Assembly (NCBI RefSeq): GCF_017599385.1
Contig: NZ_JAGFPK010000002.1
Coordinates: 496,001-560,000 of the forward strand
Source of the DNA: Ciceribacter sp. L1K22
GTDB lineage: Bacteria > Pseudomonadota > Alphaproteobacteria > Rhizobiales > Rhizobiaceae
Direction: 5' to 3'
DNA length: 64,000 bases
Position 1 is the first letter of the stretch, and the number at the start of each line of letters is the position of its first letter. The notes under the pieces are model-generated. The model saw only the letters and a program-made list of their open reading frames with translations, ran no database searches and was not told the origin of the DNA. Positions 7,904 through 16,376 of this stretch are shown piece after piece. A program made the translations under genes and the position numbers.

Positions 7904-8692
7904 ATGGCCGGAACCTCCGCCACGCGCCGCTGGATCGGCACGCCGGGCGTGCTGCCCGTGGCAACCTTCGCCCTGATCGTGATCCTCTGGGAAGCCTCGA
8001 CCCATGTCTTCGCGATCCCGACCTTCATCCTTCCCGCTCCGAGCCGCATCCTGATGACCGGTTTCGGCGATATCGACGCGCTACGCTGGCTTGATCATGT
8101 CTGGGCGACGCTGCGGGTGGCGCTGATGGGCTATTTCCTTTCGATCGTCATCGCATTGCCGATCGCCGTCGTGCTGACACGATCGAAGATGCTCTCCGAC
8201 GCGCTCTATCCGATCCTGGTCGTCGTGCAGTCCACCCCGATCGTCGCCGTCGCACCCATCATCATCGTCGTGCTCGGCACCGGCGACGCGCCCCGTATCG
8301 TCATCACCTGCCTGATCACCTTCTTTCCACTCGTCGTCTCGACCGCGACGGGATTGTTGGCCACCCCGCCCGAACTCATCGAGCTGTCAAAAAGCCTGCG
8401 CGCGCCGACGCACCGCGAGATCACCCAGATCCGGCTGCCCTATGCCACCCCCTACATCTTCTCGGCGCTGAAGATATCGGTGACGCTGTCTGTGATCGGC
8501 GCCGTGGTGGCGGAGTTCGTGGCGGCGGAGAAGGGCCTCGGCTATTTCATCCAGTTCTCGACGTCGTTCTTCAAGCTGCCGCAGGCCTGGGCCGGTCTTG
8601 CCGTGCTGGTGCTGATGTCGCTCCTGCTGTTCCAGCTGGTATCGCTGGTGCAGCGCCTCTTCTTCCCCTGGAGCCTGCCGCAGAGCCGGTGA
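7904..8692 (+). CDS. ABC transporter permease (SsuC/TauC type)
   Basis: The 262-residue protein has six or so membrane segments of the BPD_transp_1 fold and the cytoplasmic loop LIELSKSLRAPTHREITQIRLP (about residues 160-181), which couples to the ATPase. GAGAGG lies 7 bases before the ATG; a TTG two codons earlier is less likely. It completes the NMT1-type importer. After it come two GC-rich hairpins and the second xanthine riboswitch, so expression of the downstream oxygenase gene can be set separately. Confidence 0.88.
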   Translation: MAGTSATRRWIGTPGVLPVATFALIVILWEASTHVFAIPTFILPAPSRILMTGFGDIDALRWLDHVWATLRVALMGYFLSIVIALPIAVVLTRSKMLSDALYPILVVVQSTPIVAVAPIIIVVLGTGDAPRIVITCLITFFPLVVSTATGLLATPPELIELSKSLRAPTHREITQIRLPYATPYIFSALKISVTLSVIGAVVAEFVAAEKGLGYFIQFSTSFFKLPQAWAGLAVLVLMSLLLFQLVSLVQRLFFPWSLPQSR

Positions 8693-8707
8693 GCGAAAAG
8701 GGAGATG

Positions 8708-8747
8708 GCGGCGAAAGCCGCGCTTGCCCGGCGGCGATATCCGCCGG
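8708..8747 (+). other. Two hairpins before the second riboswitch
   Basis: GCGGC-GAAA-GCCGC (8708-8721, a GNRA tetraloop) is followed by CCGGCGG-CGATAT-CCGCCGG (8728-8747). Neither has a T-run. They could damp read-through from the transporter genes or insulate the aptamer that follows. Confidence 0.5.
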
Positions 8748-8750
8748 TTC

Positions 8751-8798
8751 AGGAGTAGAAGCAGTCAGGCGCCATACCGGCGTCGGGTCATTGCTCCT
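8751..8798 (+). promoter_or_regulatory. Xanthine-I (NMT1-motif) riboswitch, copy 2
   Basis: The closing stem AGGAG/CUCCU is perfect. Inside are GUAGAAGCAGUCAG, a hairpin with arms GGCGCC and GGCGUC, then CGGGUCAUUGCUC. This is the same pair of conserved boxes as copy 1, with a longer variable hairpin and a better closing stem. It lies 40 bases before the Shine-Dalgarno of the Fe(II) oxygenase gene. Its presence inside an operon whose first gene already has a copy implies separate purine control of the oxygenase and following genes. Confidence 0.85.
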
Positions 8799-8850
8799 TT
8801 TGGAAGATGCCGGATCGTCCGGTGTCGTTCGACTGACAGGAGACAAGGAA

Positions 8851-9852
8851 ATGAGTGCAGCAAACTACGGCCTGGCCGAACTCAACAAGGAAACCACCGT
8901 CGGCGGAGAAGGACTTGAGGCCGACCGCCAGATCCTCCAGATCGACATGAGCGATTTCGAAAACCGCAAGGCGGAGATCGCCGAGCAGCTCTGGGAGGCG
9001 GCAACAACCGTCGGCTTCTTCCAGCTCATCAACCATGGCATTCCGCAGGAACAGATCGACGAGGCTTTCGAATACGAGGAGCGCTTCTTCGCGCTGCCGG
9101 CGGAGACCAAGGGCAAGTATCCGCTACTCAAGGGCACGAACTCGGGCTGGGAATACAAAGCGCAGGTGCGCCCCTCGACGGGCACGGCGGACCAGAAGGA
9201 AAGCTACCAGATCACCCTTCCCCGCATGACGGTTCTTTGGCCGAGCGAGGAGGAACTTCCCGACTTCAAGGCCAAGATGATGGCCTTCGAGCGGGCGAAC
9301 TGGGAGCTTGGCATGAAGGTGCTGTCGTGCTTCGCAATGAAGCTGGGCTTTACGGAAGACTTCTTCACCACGCTGCATGATCCATCGTCGAAGGAGTACC
9401 AGAGCACGCTTAGGCTCCTGCACTACCTGCCGCTCGTCAATCCGAAGCCGGAGGACTACACCTACTGGCGCGCCGGCGCCCATACCGACTACGATTGCCT
9501 GACGCTCCTGCACCAGCGCCCCGGCCAGGGCGGCCTTCAGGTGTGCCCCGGCCAGGAATACGAAAGCCAGGCCTGGACCTCGATCCCGCCGCTGCCGGGC
9601 GTCGTCACCTGCAATATCGGCGATATGCTGATGCGCTGGAGCGATGACAAGCTGCAGTCGACCCTGCACCGGGTGCGCATGCCGAAGCCTGACGAATCCC
9701 ACGGCCCCCGCTATTCGATGGCCTTCTTCTGCCAGGCCAATTGCGACGCGGTGATCGAGGGACCGGAAAAGAAGTACGAGCCGATGACCGCGCACGACTA
9801 CCTGCAGATGCGCATCGCCGCGAACTTCGGCGGCACCAAGGCCAAGCGCTGA
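8851..9852 (+). CDS. Isopenicillin N synthase-like Fe(II)/2-oxoglutarate-type oxygenase
   Basis: The 333-residue protein has an N-terminal DIOX_N-like part (AATTVGFFQLINHGIP, about residues 50-65) and a C-terminal double-stranded beta-helix. The iron ligands are H211 and D213 (AHTDYD) and H273 (TLHRVRMP); R287-Y-S289 is the usual co-substrate-binding motif. The frame is open upstream, but the ATG at MSAANYG has AGGAG and AAGGA just before it and follows the riboswitch, so it is the start. Riboswitch control suggests oxidation of a purine or a purine-derived compound. The substrate is not known; antibiotic synthesis is unlikely here. Confidence 0.85.
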   Translation: MSAANYGLAELNKETTVGGEGLEADRQILQIDMSDFENRKAEIAEQLWEAATTVGFFQLINHGIPQEQIDEAFEYEERFFALPAETKGKYPLLKGTNSGWEYKAQVRPSTGTADQKESYQITLPRMTVLWPSEEELPDFKAKMMAFERANWELGMKVLSCFAMKLGFTEDFFTTLHDPSSKEYQSTLRLLHYLPLVNPKPEDYTYWRAGAHTDYDCLTLLHQRPGQGGLQVCPGQEYESQAWTSIPPLPGVVTCNIGDMLMRWSDDKLQSTLHRVRMPKPDESHGPRYSMAFFCQANCDAVIEGPEKKYEPMTAHDYLQMRIAANFGGTKAKR

Positions 9853-9870
9853 TATCGACCCGACCTCTGT

Positions 9871-9903
9871 CTGCGGCGGAACGCGTTCCTCCGTCCGCCG
9901 CAG
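9871..9903 (+). other. Intercistronic hairpin after the oxygenase gene
   Basis: A 10-bp stem (CTGCGGCGGA with TCCGCCGCAG) encloses a 13-nt loop 18 bases after the oxygenase stop. No T-run follows. It may reduce expression of the downstream peptidase relative to the oxygenase. Confidence 0.5.
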
Positions 9904-9939
9904 AATCGCGTTAAGACAGGTGCGAAAAAGGAGGCGACC

Positions 9940-10932
9940 ATGGCCCTTTACAACCTGCTGACCGACATCGGCGGTGTCTCCGTCGGACACGTGACAGACC
10001 TGACGCTCGGTTCGGGCGTGACGGCGATCGTCTTCGACGAGCCTGCAACCGCCTCCGGCACGGTACTCGGCGGCGCGCCGGGCGGGCGCGAAACAGCGCT
10101 TCTCGACCCGTCCATGGTGGTGCAGCAGGTCGATGCCTTTGTCCTGTCCGGGGGTTCGGCCTTCGGACTTGATGCCGCCGGCGGCGTGCAGGCCGGCCTT
10201 CGCGAGATCGGCCGGGGTTTTCCGGTGGGTCCGGTCAAGGTTCCGATCGTGCCGCAGGCGATTCTGATGGACCTGCTGAATGGCGGAGACAAGGACTGGG
10301 GTCTGCATTCTCCTTACCGCGACATGGGCTACGCCGCGTTCAAGGCTGCATCGAAAGAGCCATTTCCTCTCGGCACCCTCGGCGCCGGCACCGGTGCCAC
10401 GACGGCCACGATGAAGGGCGGGCTGGGATCGGCGAGCATGGAAACGCGGAACGGCACCCGGATCGCGGCGATCGTCGCCGTCAACGCCATGGGCTCGGCA
10501 ACCGTCGGCACCGGCCCGCATTTCTGGGCCGCACCCTTCGAGCGCGACAAGGAGTTCGGGGGACGCGGACTACCGCAAACGTTCACACCATCGGATACCG
10601 CGCTGCGAGCCAAGGGCATAGACATCACGGCAACCACGATCGGCGCGGTCGTGACGGACGCCAAGCTGACCAAGGCGCAGGTCCATCGTCTGTCCATCAT
10701 GGCCCATGACGGCCTCGCCCGCGCTATTTTGCCGGCCCACCTGCCCTCTGACGGCGACACCATGTTCGCGGCCGCGACTGGCAGGCGCGAGCTGACGGAT
10801 CTCGCGGAGTTCATGGAGCTGTGTCACCTCGCAACTGTCGTCACGGCACGCGCCATCGCGCGTGGGGTATTCGAGGCGACGGCGCTTCCGTACGACGGTG
10901 CACAGAAATCCTGGCGCGACCTGTTCGCGTGA
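9940..10932 (+). CDS. P1 family peptidase (DmpA/BapA type, S58)
   Basis: The 330-residue protein resembles DmpA-type aminopeptidases: the N-terminal DIGGVSVGHVTD, GGAPGGRETALLDP, the loop VLSGGSAFGLDAAGGV and the segment KGGLGSASM near residues 160-168. In this Ntn-hydrolase-like family the precursor cleaves itself at a Gly-Ser bond and the new N-terminal serine is the nucleophile; GS in that segment is the likely site. AAGGAGG precedes the ATG. Family members cleave N-terminal D- or beta-amino acyl amides. Its place in a xanthine-controlled cluster suggests a small amide from purine breakdown, which is inference. Confidence 0.85.
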   Translation: MALYNLLTDIGGVSVGHVTDLTLGSGVTAIVFDEPATASGTVLGGAPGGRETALLDPSMVVQQVDAFVLSGGSAFGLDAAGGVQAGLREIGRGFPVGPVKVPIVPQAILMDLLNGGDKDWGLHSPYRDMGYAAFKAASKEPFPLGTLGAGTGATTATMKGGLGSASMETRNGTRIAAIVAVNAMGSATVGTGPHFWAAPFERDKEFGGRGLPQTFTPSDTALRAKGIDITATTIGAVVTDAKLTKAQVHRLSIMAHDGLARAILPAHLPSDGDTMFAAATGRRELTDLAEFMELCHLATVVTARAIARGVFEATALPYDGAQKSWRDLFA

Positions 10933-11049
10933 GTGGCGGCGCGCAAACCGACACAGAATCGTCATGCGACGGCGATAAGCACGGGGCCGAAACAGGTGGG
11001 TCGAGTCGATCCCCGCCCTCTCCCATGCGTTCACCGGAAAGGTCTGGCC

Positions 11050-12234
11050 ATGCTGATGCAGATGAACTCGCAGGATCATGCGGCCGGCTCTGACGGGCGG
11101 ACGGTGCTCACCAATGCCCGGGTCGTGCTTTCCGACAGGATCGTCGACGGGGACGTCGTCATCGAGAACGGGCGGATCGCCTCCGTCGGTACCGGCAGTG
11201 AGCAGGGCAACGCCATCGACTTCGGCGGCGACTACCTGATCCCCGGCCTCGTGGATATCCACACCGACCATTTCGAGAAACACGTCTACCCGCGCTCGCA
11301 CGTCCGCTGGGATTTCATGCGCGCCGCCTTGGCACACGACGCCCAGATCATCGGCGGCGGCGTGACCACTGTGTTCGACAGCCTCTGCGTTGGCGCTACG
11401 ACCGACAATCCCGAACGCGCCCAGATCCTGAAACCGATGATCGACGCGCTGGAGAAGGCGCAAGGAGCCGGCATGCTGCGGGCGGAACACCTTGTGCATC
11501 TGCGCTGCGAGATCACCGACGAGGAAACCCCGGCATTGCTTGCCGCCAATATCGAGCGTCCGATCGTGAAGATGATGTCGGTGATGGAGCACCTGCCCGG
11601 CATCCGCCAGAGCCGCGACATGGACGCTTACGTACACCGTGCATCCAAATCCACCGGCGAGAGTCATCAGGTCGTCCGCCGCAAGATCGAGATCCTGCTG
11701 GCCGAAAAGAGCCATATCGGCGCCACGGTGCGGCCGAAGGTGGTGGCGCTGGCCAGGGCGCATGGCATGCCACTGCTCAGCCACGACGATACCGACATCG
11801 AGCATGTCGACCTCGCCGCCGACGAAGGCGTGACGATTTCCGAATTCCCCTGCACGCTGGAAGCGGCACTCGAAGCCCGCCGACGCGGCATGCTGACCGT
11901 GGGCGGCGCTCCGAACGTGGTTCGCGGCGGTTCGCAATCGGGCAACATCGCCGTTCGCGACCTGCTTCTGCAGAACCTCATAGACATCATGGCCTCGGAC
12001 TACGTGCCGCGGTCGATGCTCGACGCCGCTTTCATGATCGCAGACGATCCGGAGCTCGACTTCGACCTGCCGGCGGCGCTGCGGATGGTGACGAAGACGC
12101 CCGCTGAGGCAGCAGGTTTGAGCGATCGTGGCGAGATCGCCGTGGGCAAGCGGGCAGACCTCGTCCGGATCGGACTGCACGACGGCCATCCCTATCCGAA
12201 GCAGATCTGGCGTGAGGGTATCCGGGTCTCCTGA
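11050..12234 (+). CDS. phnM: PhnM-like amidohydrolase without C-P lyase genes
   Basis: The 394-residue protein has the PhnM pattern: a composite urease-like beta domain, then GLVDIHTDHFEKHVYPR (about residues 67-82) and HDAQIIGGGVTTVFDSLCVG. PhnM proper removes pyrophosphate from ribose-1-methylphosphonate-5-triphosphate. None of phnGHIJKL is nearby, and the gene closes a xanthine-riboswitch cluster, so a different hydrolytic role is plausible. I use the ATG preceded by AAAGG; an open frame extends 39 codons upstream from a GTG. It converges with the dipeptidase gene 18 bases away. Confidence 0.78.
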   Translation: MLMQMNSQDHAAGSDGRTVLTNARVVLSDRIVDGDVVIENGRIASVGTGSEQGNAIDFGGDYLIPGLVDIHTDHFEKHVYPRSHVRWDFMRAALAHDAQIIGGGVTTVFDSLCVGATTDNPERAQILKPMIDALEKAQGAGMLRAEHLVHLRCEITDEETPALLAANIERPIVKMMSVMEHLPGIRQSRDMDAYVHRASKSTGESHQVVRRKIEILLAEKSHIGATVRPKVVALARAHGMPLLSHDDTDIEHVDLAADEGVTISEFPCTLEAALEARRRGMLTVGGAPNVVRGGSQSGNIAVRDLLLQNLIDIMASDYVPRSMLDAAFMIADDPELDFDLPAALRMVTKTPAEAAGLSDRGEIAVGKRADLVRIGLHDGHPYPKQIWREGIRVS

Positions 12235-12252
12235 TGGGAGACGCCCCGTCTG

Positions 12253-13305
12253 TTATTCGTGCCAGGCCGAGGCGAATATCCTCAGCCAGTTCTCGCGGCA
12301 AATCTTTGCAAGCGCATCCTCGTCATATCCGGCGTCCGAGAGAGCCTCGATAAGCGCCTGATTTCCGGAGGCATCCCCGATCGCTGCGGGAATGGTGGCA
12401 CCGTCGAAATCCGATCCCAGCGCGACGCAGTCGATGCCCATGCGCGCGACGAGATAGTCGATGTGGCGAACCATATCGGAGAGCGGCGTGTCCGGATTGT
12501 CCCGCGCGTCCGGCCGCAGCATCGTCACGGCATAGTTCAAGCCGACAAGGCCTTTCCGCTCCCGGATCGCATCGAGCTGCCGGTCGGTCAGGTTGCGGGC
12601 GACCGGGGTCAGCGCATGCGCGTTGGAATGGCTCGCGACGAGCGGCTGGTCTGAGGTCTTCGCGACATCCCAGAAACCCTTTTCGGTGATGTGCGCGAGA
12701 TCGATGACGATCCCGAGCCGGTTGCACGCGCGCACCAGATCGAACCCGACGTCCGTCAGCCCCGGTCCGGTATCCGGCGACATCGGATAGGCGAATGGTA
12801 CGCCATGCCCGAAGATGTTGTGCCGGCTCCAGACGGGTCCCAGCGAACGGAGGCCGGCAGCGTGAAAGACCTCCAACGCGGCAAGTTCCGCGTCGATCGC
12901 CTCGCAGCCTTCCATGTGCAGCACCGCCGCGAACACGCCGTCCCGCATCGCATCGCGGATCTCTCCGGTCGAGCGGCAGAGGCGCCAGGCACCTGCCCGA
13001 GCGAGACGCAACGCAATTGCCGCCATGTCGAGCGCGATGTCGAGCGAGCTACCCCGCTGCAACGGCGCTTCCATCGGCGTGTTGTAGTGCCCGTCGGGAC
13101 CGGCTTCCTGCAGGGCGAATTCCTTCATCGACGGGATATAGATCGCGCAAAGCCCGCCAGCGAGGCCGCCGGCCCGTGCCCGGGGCCCATCGATATGGCC
13201 TTCCCGCGCGCCCTCGGAAAATTCCACGACCGGATCGCTCCCGGCATGGCGTCCGCGCCATAGCCGCAACAGCACGTCGTTGTGCCCGTCAAAAACCAGA
13301 TTCAT
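12253..13305 (-). CDS. Membrane dipeptidase-like M19 metallopeptidase
   Basis: The 350-residue protein starts MNLVFDGHNDVLLR, with the first zinc ligands H8 and D10. It continues with HMEGCEAID (bridging glutamate), a VASHSNAHAL segment, and LGSDFDGATIP near the C-terminus, all features of renal-dipeptidase-like enzymes. They hydrolyse dipeptides including those with D-residues. There is no signal peptide, so it is probably cytoplasmic. It lies 140 bases downstream of the amidase gene on the same strand and may be co-transcribed with it. Confidence 0.88.
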   Translation of the reverse strand: MNLVFDGHNDVLLRLWRGRHAGSDPVVEFSEGAREGHIDGPRARAGGLAGGLCAIYIPSMKEFALQEAGPDGHYNTPMEAPLQRGSSLDIALDMAAIALRLARAGAWRLCRSTGEIRDAMRDGVFAAVLHMEGCEAIDAELAALEVFHAAGLRSLGPVWSRHNIFGHGVPFAYPMSPDTGPGLTDVGFDLVRACNRLGIVIDLAHITEKGFWDVAKTSDQPLVASHSNAHALTPVARNLTDRQLDAIRERKGLVGLNYAVTMLRPDARDNPDTPLSDMVRHIDYLVARMGIDCVALGSDFDGATIPAAIGDASGNQALIEALSDAGYDEDALAKICRENWLRIFASAWHE

Positions 13306-13445
13306 GTGGAAAGACCTGTGAATGCAAAGCGATGATCTCAGCCTAAAGCAATTCCGGCCGAACTGGGAACGGGTTTTGCCTTTTGAATTGTGTCAAAACA
13401 ATAGACTGGTGAAGGAAGAGGGTATTTCAAGCCCGGCAGGCGTTG

Positions 13446-14870
13446 TCACAGCGCAGGCACACGTGACAGCCAGTCGGTGTTGCGTTCATAAAGCAAGCCG
13501 AGCGACAGAACCTCGTTGTCGCCGCGCGGCCGTCCGACGATCTGGATACCAGCCGGCAGGCTGCTTCCGGGACCGCCAAAGCCCGCAGGCATCGCAACGA
13601 CGGGAAGACCCGCCATGCTAGGGCCTATCACCACTTCCATCCAGCGGTGATAGGTATCCATGGATCGACCGCCGACCTCGCGTGGCCAGGTCAGCTCCGC
13701 GTCGAACGGAAAGACCTGGGCGGATGGCATGACCAGCGCCTCGTAACGCTCGAAGACGGTAAGCAGATACTGGTACCACGCGGTGCGGATGGCCGAGGCC
13801 TCGTAGACGTCGCCTGCCGGGACGCTTAATCCTGACTCGATTTCCCAGAGAACTTCCGGCTTTAGCAATGACCTCTTCGCCGGATCCTCGTACAATGCTT
13901 TCATGCTGCCGGCGGTGAGCCAGCTGCGGAGCGTGGTCCAGGCCCACCAGACCTTGCCCATGTCGAACTCCGGCACCACCGCATCGACGTGGTAACCAAG
14001 CGCCTCGAACACCGGCAACGCCGAACCACAGACATCCAAAACTCCCCGCTCAAAGGGCAGATAGCCACCGAAATCGCCGAACCAGGCGATCCGCTTGCCC
14101 TTCGGGTCGGGATCCGTGAGCGTGACAGCCGCTGACGAAAGCGAGGCCGGATCACGCGGATCGAAGCCCGCCTGCGTTTCGAAAAGCCGCGCCACGTCCC
14201 GCACCGACCGCCCCATCGGACCGAGCGTCGCCAACTGGTTCAGATAAGCGTCGCGACCGGGCAGCGACGGGATGCGGCCGAAACTCGGACGAAAACCAAC
14301 GACATTGTTGAAGCCCGCGGGGTTGCGAAGGGAGCCCATCATGTCCGAACCATCCGCCACGGGCAGGAGCCGGGCGGACAGAGCCGCAGCCGCACCGCCG
14401 CTCGATCCTCCGGCACTGCAGGACAAGTCGTACGGATTGCGCGTCACCCCGAAAACGGGATTGTAGCTGTGCGAGCCGAAACCCCATTCCGGCGTATTGG
14501 TCTTGCCGATAACAATGGCGCCGGCTTTTTTGATCCGCTCCACCTGGATGTCGTCGAAATCAGGAACAAAATCGGCAAAGAGCGGCGAGCCATAGGTACA
14601 GCGGATACCCTCGGCCTCGCTCAAATCCTTGATGGCGATTGGCATGCCATGCATCCAGCCACGGGAATGTCCGTCCCGGAGTTCCCGGTCACAGGTCCTC
14701 GCTTCGGCCAGCAGATCCTCGGCCGGACGAAGACTGACGATCGCGTTGATCCAGGGATTGACCGCAGCGATCCTCTCCAGGACCGTTTCCATCACGGCCT
14801 CGCAGGACAGACGCTTTCCGTGAATGGCGTCGGACAGTTCCGACCCGCCGAGCGAGGTAACGTCAGACAT
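13446..14870 (-). CDS. Amidase (amidase-signature family)
   Basis: The 474-residue enzyme has the amidase-signature Ser-Ser-Lys triad: K81 in PIAIKDL, the cis-serine in AGGSSGGAA (about 156-157) and the nucleophile S180 in GSDMMGSLRNPA. The usual TG before the nucleophile is MM here, a variant I believe occurs in this branch. It hydrolyses an amide to acid and ammonia. Only a weak GGA precedes the ATG. A perfect palindrome lies 25 bases upstream. It is transcribed away from the polyamine-type ABC operon and probably shares its control. Confidence 0.88.
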   Translation of the reverse strand: MSDVTSLGGSELSDAIHGKRLSCEAVMETVLERIAAVNPWINAIVSLRPAEDLLAEARTCDRELRDGHSRGWMHGMPIAIKDLSEAEGIRCTYGSPLFADFVPDFDDIQVERIKKAGAIVIGKTNTPEWGFGSHSYNPVFGVTRNPYDLSCSAGGSSGGAAAALSARLLPVADGSDMMGSLRNPAGFNNVVGFRPSFGRIPSLPGRDAYLNQLATLGPMGRSVRDVARLFETQAGFDPRDPASLSSAAVTLTDPDPKGKRIAWFGDFGGYLPFERGVLDVCGSALPVFEALGYHVDAVVPEFDMGKVWWAWTTLRSWLTAGSMKALYEDPAKRSLLKPEVLWEIESGLSVPAGDVYEASAIRTAWYQYLLTVFERYEALVMPSAQVFPFDAELTWPREVGGRSMDTYHRWMEVVIGPSMAGLPVVAMPAGFGGPGSSLPAGIQIVGRPRGDNEVLSLGLLYERNTDWLSRVPAL

Positions 14871-14895
14871 GGAAAAATCCCTGGGCCGCTATGAG

Positions 14896-14915
14896 GACAT
14901 GTTGACCAACATGTC
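14896..14915. promoter_or_regulatory. Perfect 20-bp palindrome, candidate TetR operator
   Basis: GACATGTTGACCAACATGTC consists of two exactly complementary 9-base arms around AC. It sits 25 bases before the amidase ATG in a divergent promoter region. The length and symmetry are typical of TetR-family operators, and the co-oriented operon ends in a tetR-type gene. Confidence 0.7.
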
Positions 14916-15011
14916 GCCGAGCGATGTCTTCCTCGTCAAGGCCGGAATAAGCGGTCGCGGACGGTCCGGAAACCACCCGGGAAAAAATTTCGGAGCCTTG
15001 AGAAATAAAAA

Positions 15012-15025
15012 TGGTCAAACGACCA
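15012..15025. promoter_or_regulatory. Second inverted repeat, TGGTC-N4-GACCA
   Basis: TGGTCAAACGACCA lies in an A+T-rich tract about 255 bases before the ABC operon. It shares the TTGACCA core (read on the opposite strand) with the 20-bp palindrome 100 bases away, so it may be a second, weaker site for the same regulator or a site for a GntR-type protein. Confidence 0.45.
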
Positions 15026-15279
15026 ATTTTAGTGCAGCATCCCTTTCAAACGACGACCGGAGGAAAGAGCCGGGCGCAGGAATGACAGGGGAACTACCGC
15101 TTCCAAAAGGGCGCAGCGCCCGGAATCGCGAGCGTCCCTGATCATTCGAGGGAGTGAACAGAAAACCCCGATGAGTGGCATGTGAATTGCGTCGAAGGAC
15201 GACAAGGCAGCGACGGACCGAAAGATCTGGCGCAACCAACGGGAATATTCTGGAACGACAACGAGACCGGGGAAAAGTC

Positions 15280-16374
15280 TTGAGCACAAAAGAGAGCGTG
15301 GCGATCGATATCCGGGACGTGAGCCGCATTTACGGGTATGGCGAATATCAGGTGACCGCGCTCGGCGGTGTCTTTCTTCAAATTCGCGAAAACGAGTTCT
15401 TCACGCTTCTTGGACCATCCGGCTGTGGCAAGACCACGCTGCTCCGGCTGATCGCCGGCTTCGATTTCCCGACAAACGGTGAAATCCTCCTGCACGGCGA
15501 GGACATCGCGCCGCTTCCGCCGTTTAAGCGGCCGGTCAATACGGTTTTCCAGAGCTATGCGCTCTTCCCGCACATGACGGTCGCGGAAAACATAGCCTTC
15601 GGCCTCCAGATGCTTGGCCGACCAAAGGAGGAGATCAAAGCGCGCGTCAACGAGATGCTGGAACTCGTGCACATGACGCAGATGCGCGATCGGCAGGTCA
15701 GCCAGATTTCCGGCGGCCAGCAGCAGCGCGTGGCGCTGGCTCGCGCACTGGCTCCCAAGCCGAAGGTTCTGCTGCTCGACGAACCGCTCTCGGCGCTGGA
15801 TTACAAGCTGCGCAAGGAAATGCAGATCGAACTGAAGCGCGTTCAGGCAGAGACCGGCATCACCTTCATCTTCGTCACGCACGACCAGGAAGAAGCCCTG
15901 ACGATGTCCGACCGCATCGCGGTCATGTCGAACGGCGAGGTCCGGCAGGTCGGAACCGCGCGCGAAATCTACGACAGGCCAGCCGATCGTTTTGTCGCCG
16001 ACTTCATCGGCGAGTCGAACTTCCTCGAGGGCTCGATCAAGGCCCGGAATACCACGACGGCGACCGTCGGTCTCGCCGCCGGTGCCGAGATCGAGGCGAC
16101 GCTGCCGGAAGGCGGCGCGCCAGACGGTAAAGTTACCGTCGTCATCCGACCGGAACATGCGAGCCTCGGCAAACCCGGCACCGGTCGCTTCGACGGTGTG
16201 CTGGAAGAGGCAATCTATTTCGGCACGGACACGCATTTTCACGTTCGCCTCGACAGCGGCGAAGCCTTCATCGTACGCGAACAGAATGTCCGTTCCGGAG
16301 GCGAAGAGCACCAGAAGGGCGATCGCGTTGCCGTTCAGCTCGGGCGCGACGCCGCACAGATCCTGAGGGCCTGA
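15280..16374 (+). CDS. Polyamine-type ABC transporter ATP-binding protein (PotA-like)
   Basis: The 364-residue ATPase has Walker [10 protein letters not shown], signature ISGGQQQR, Walker [13 protein letters not shown] and a C-terminal TOBE region (about 270-360), as in spermidine/putrescine importers. No ATG is suitably placed. I use the TTG before STKESVAID, with GGGGAAAAG upstream; other starts in the longer open frame would add up to 35 residues without similarity. The two permease genes follow with almost no gap. The whole set (ATPase, two permeases, binding protein) is of the polyamine/opine/thiamine class. Confidence 0.88.
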   Translation: MSTKESVAIDIRDVSRIYGYGEYQVTALGGVFLQIRENEFFTLLGPSGCGKTTLLRLIAGFDFPTNGEILLHGEDIAPLPPFKRPVNTVFQSYALFPHMTVAENIAFGLQMLGRPKEEIKARVNEMLELVHMTQMRDRQVSQISGGQQQRVALARALAPKPKVLLLDEPLSALDYKLRKEMQIELKRVQAETGITFIFVTHDQEEALTMSDRIAVMSNGEVRQVGTAREIYDRPADRFVADFIGESNFLEGSIKARNTTTATVGLAAGAEIEATLPEGGAPDGKVTVVIRPEHASLGKPGTGRFDGVLEEAIYFGTDTHFHVRLDSGEAFIVREQNVRSGGEEHQKGDRVAVQLGRDAAQILRA

Positions 16375-16376
16375 CC

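Larger units (their letters stand above)
14871..15279. other. Divergent intergenic region, 409 bp
   Basis: This gap lies between the amidase gene and the polyamine-type ABC operon. It contains a perfect 20-bp palindrome close to the amidase, an A+T-rich tract around 14985-15035 with a second palindrome, and no open frame that looks like a gene. An 89-codon open frame crossing it has the composition of non-coding sequence and overlaps the amidase start. Confidence 0.65.

Noticed and set aside
8851-9852. Oxygenase as a true isopenicillin N synthase in an antibiotic cluster
   Set aside because: No peptide synthetase or acyltransferase gene is present, and the upstream element is a xanthine riboswitch, so only family resemblance is claimed.
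10570-12189. 539-codon minus-strand open frame opposite the phnM-like gene
   Set aside because: The plus strand there encodes a clear amidohydrolase; the antisense translation is low-complexity His/Val/Asp-rich text with no motif.
14824-15141. 105-codon plus-strand open frame in the divergent amidase/ABC gap
   Set aside because: It overlaps the amidase start and the operator palindromes, has no Shine-Dalgarno and no family features.
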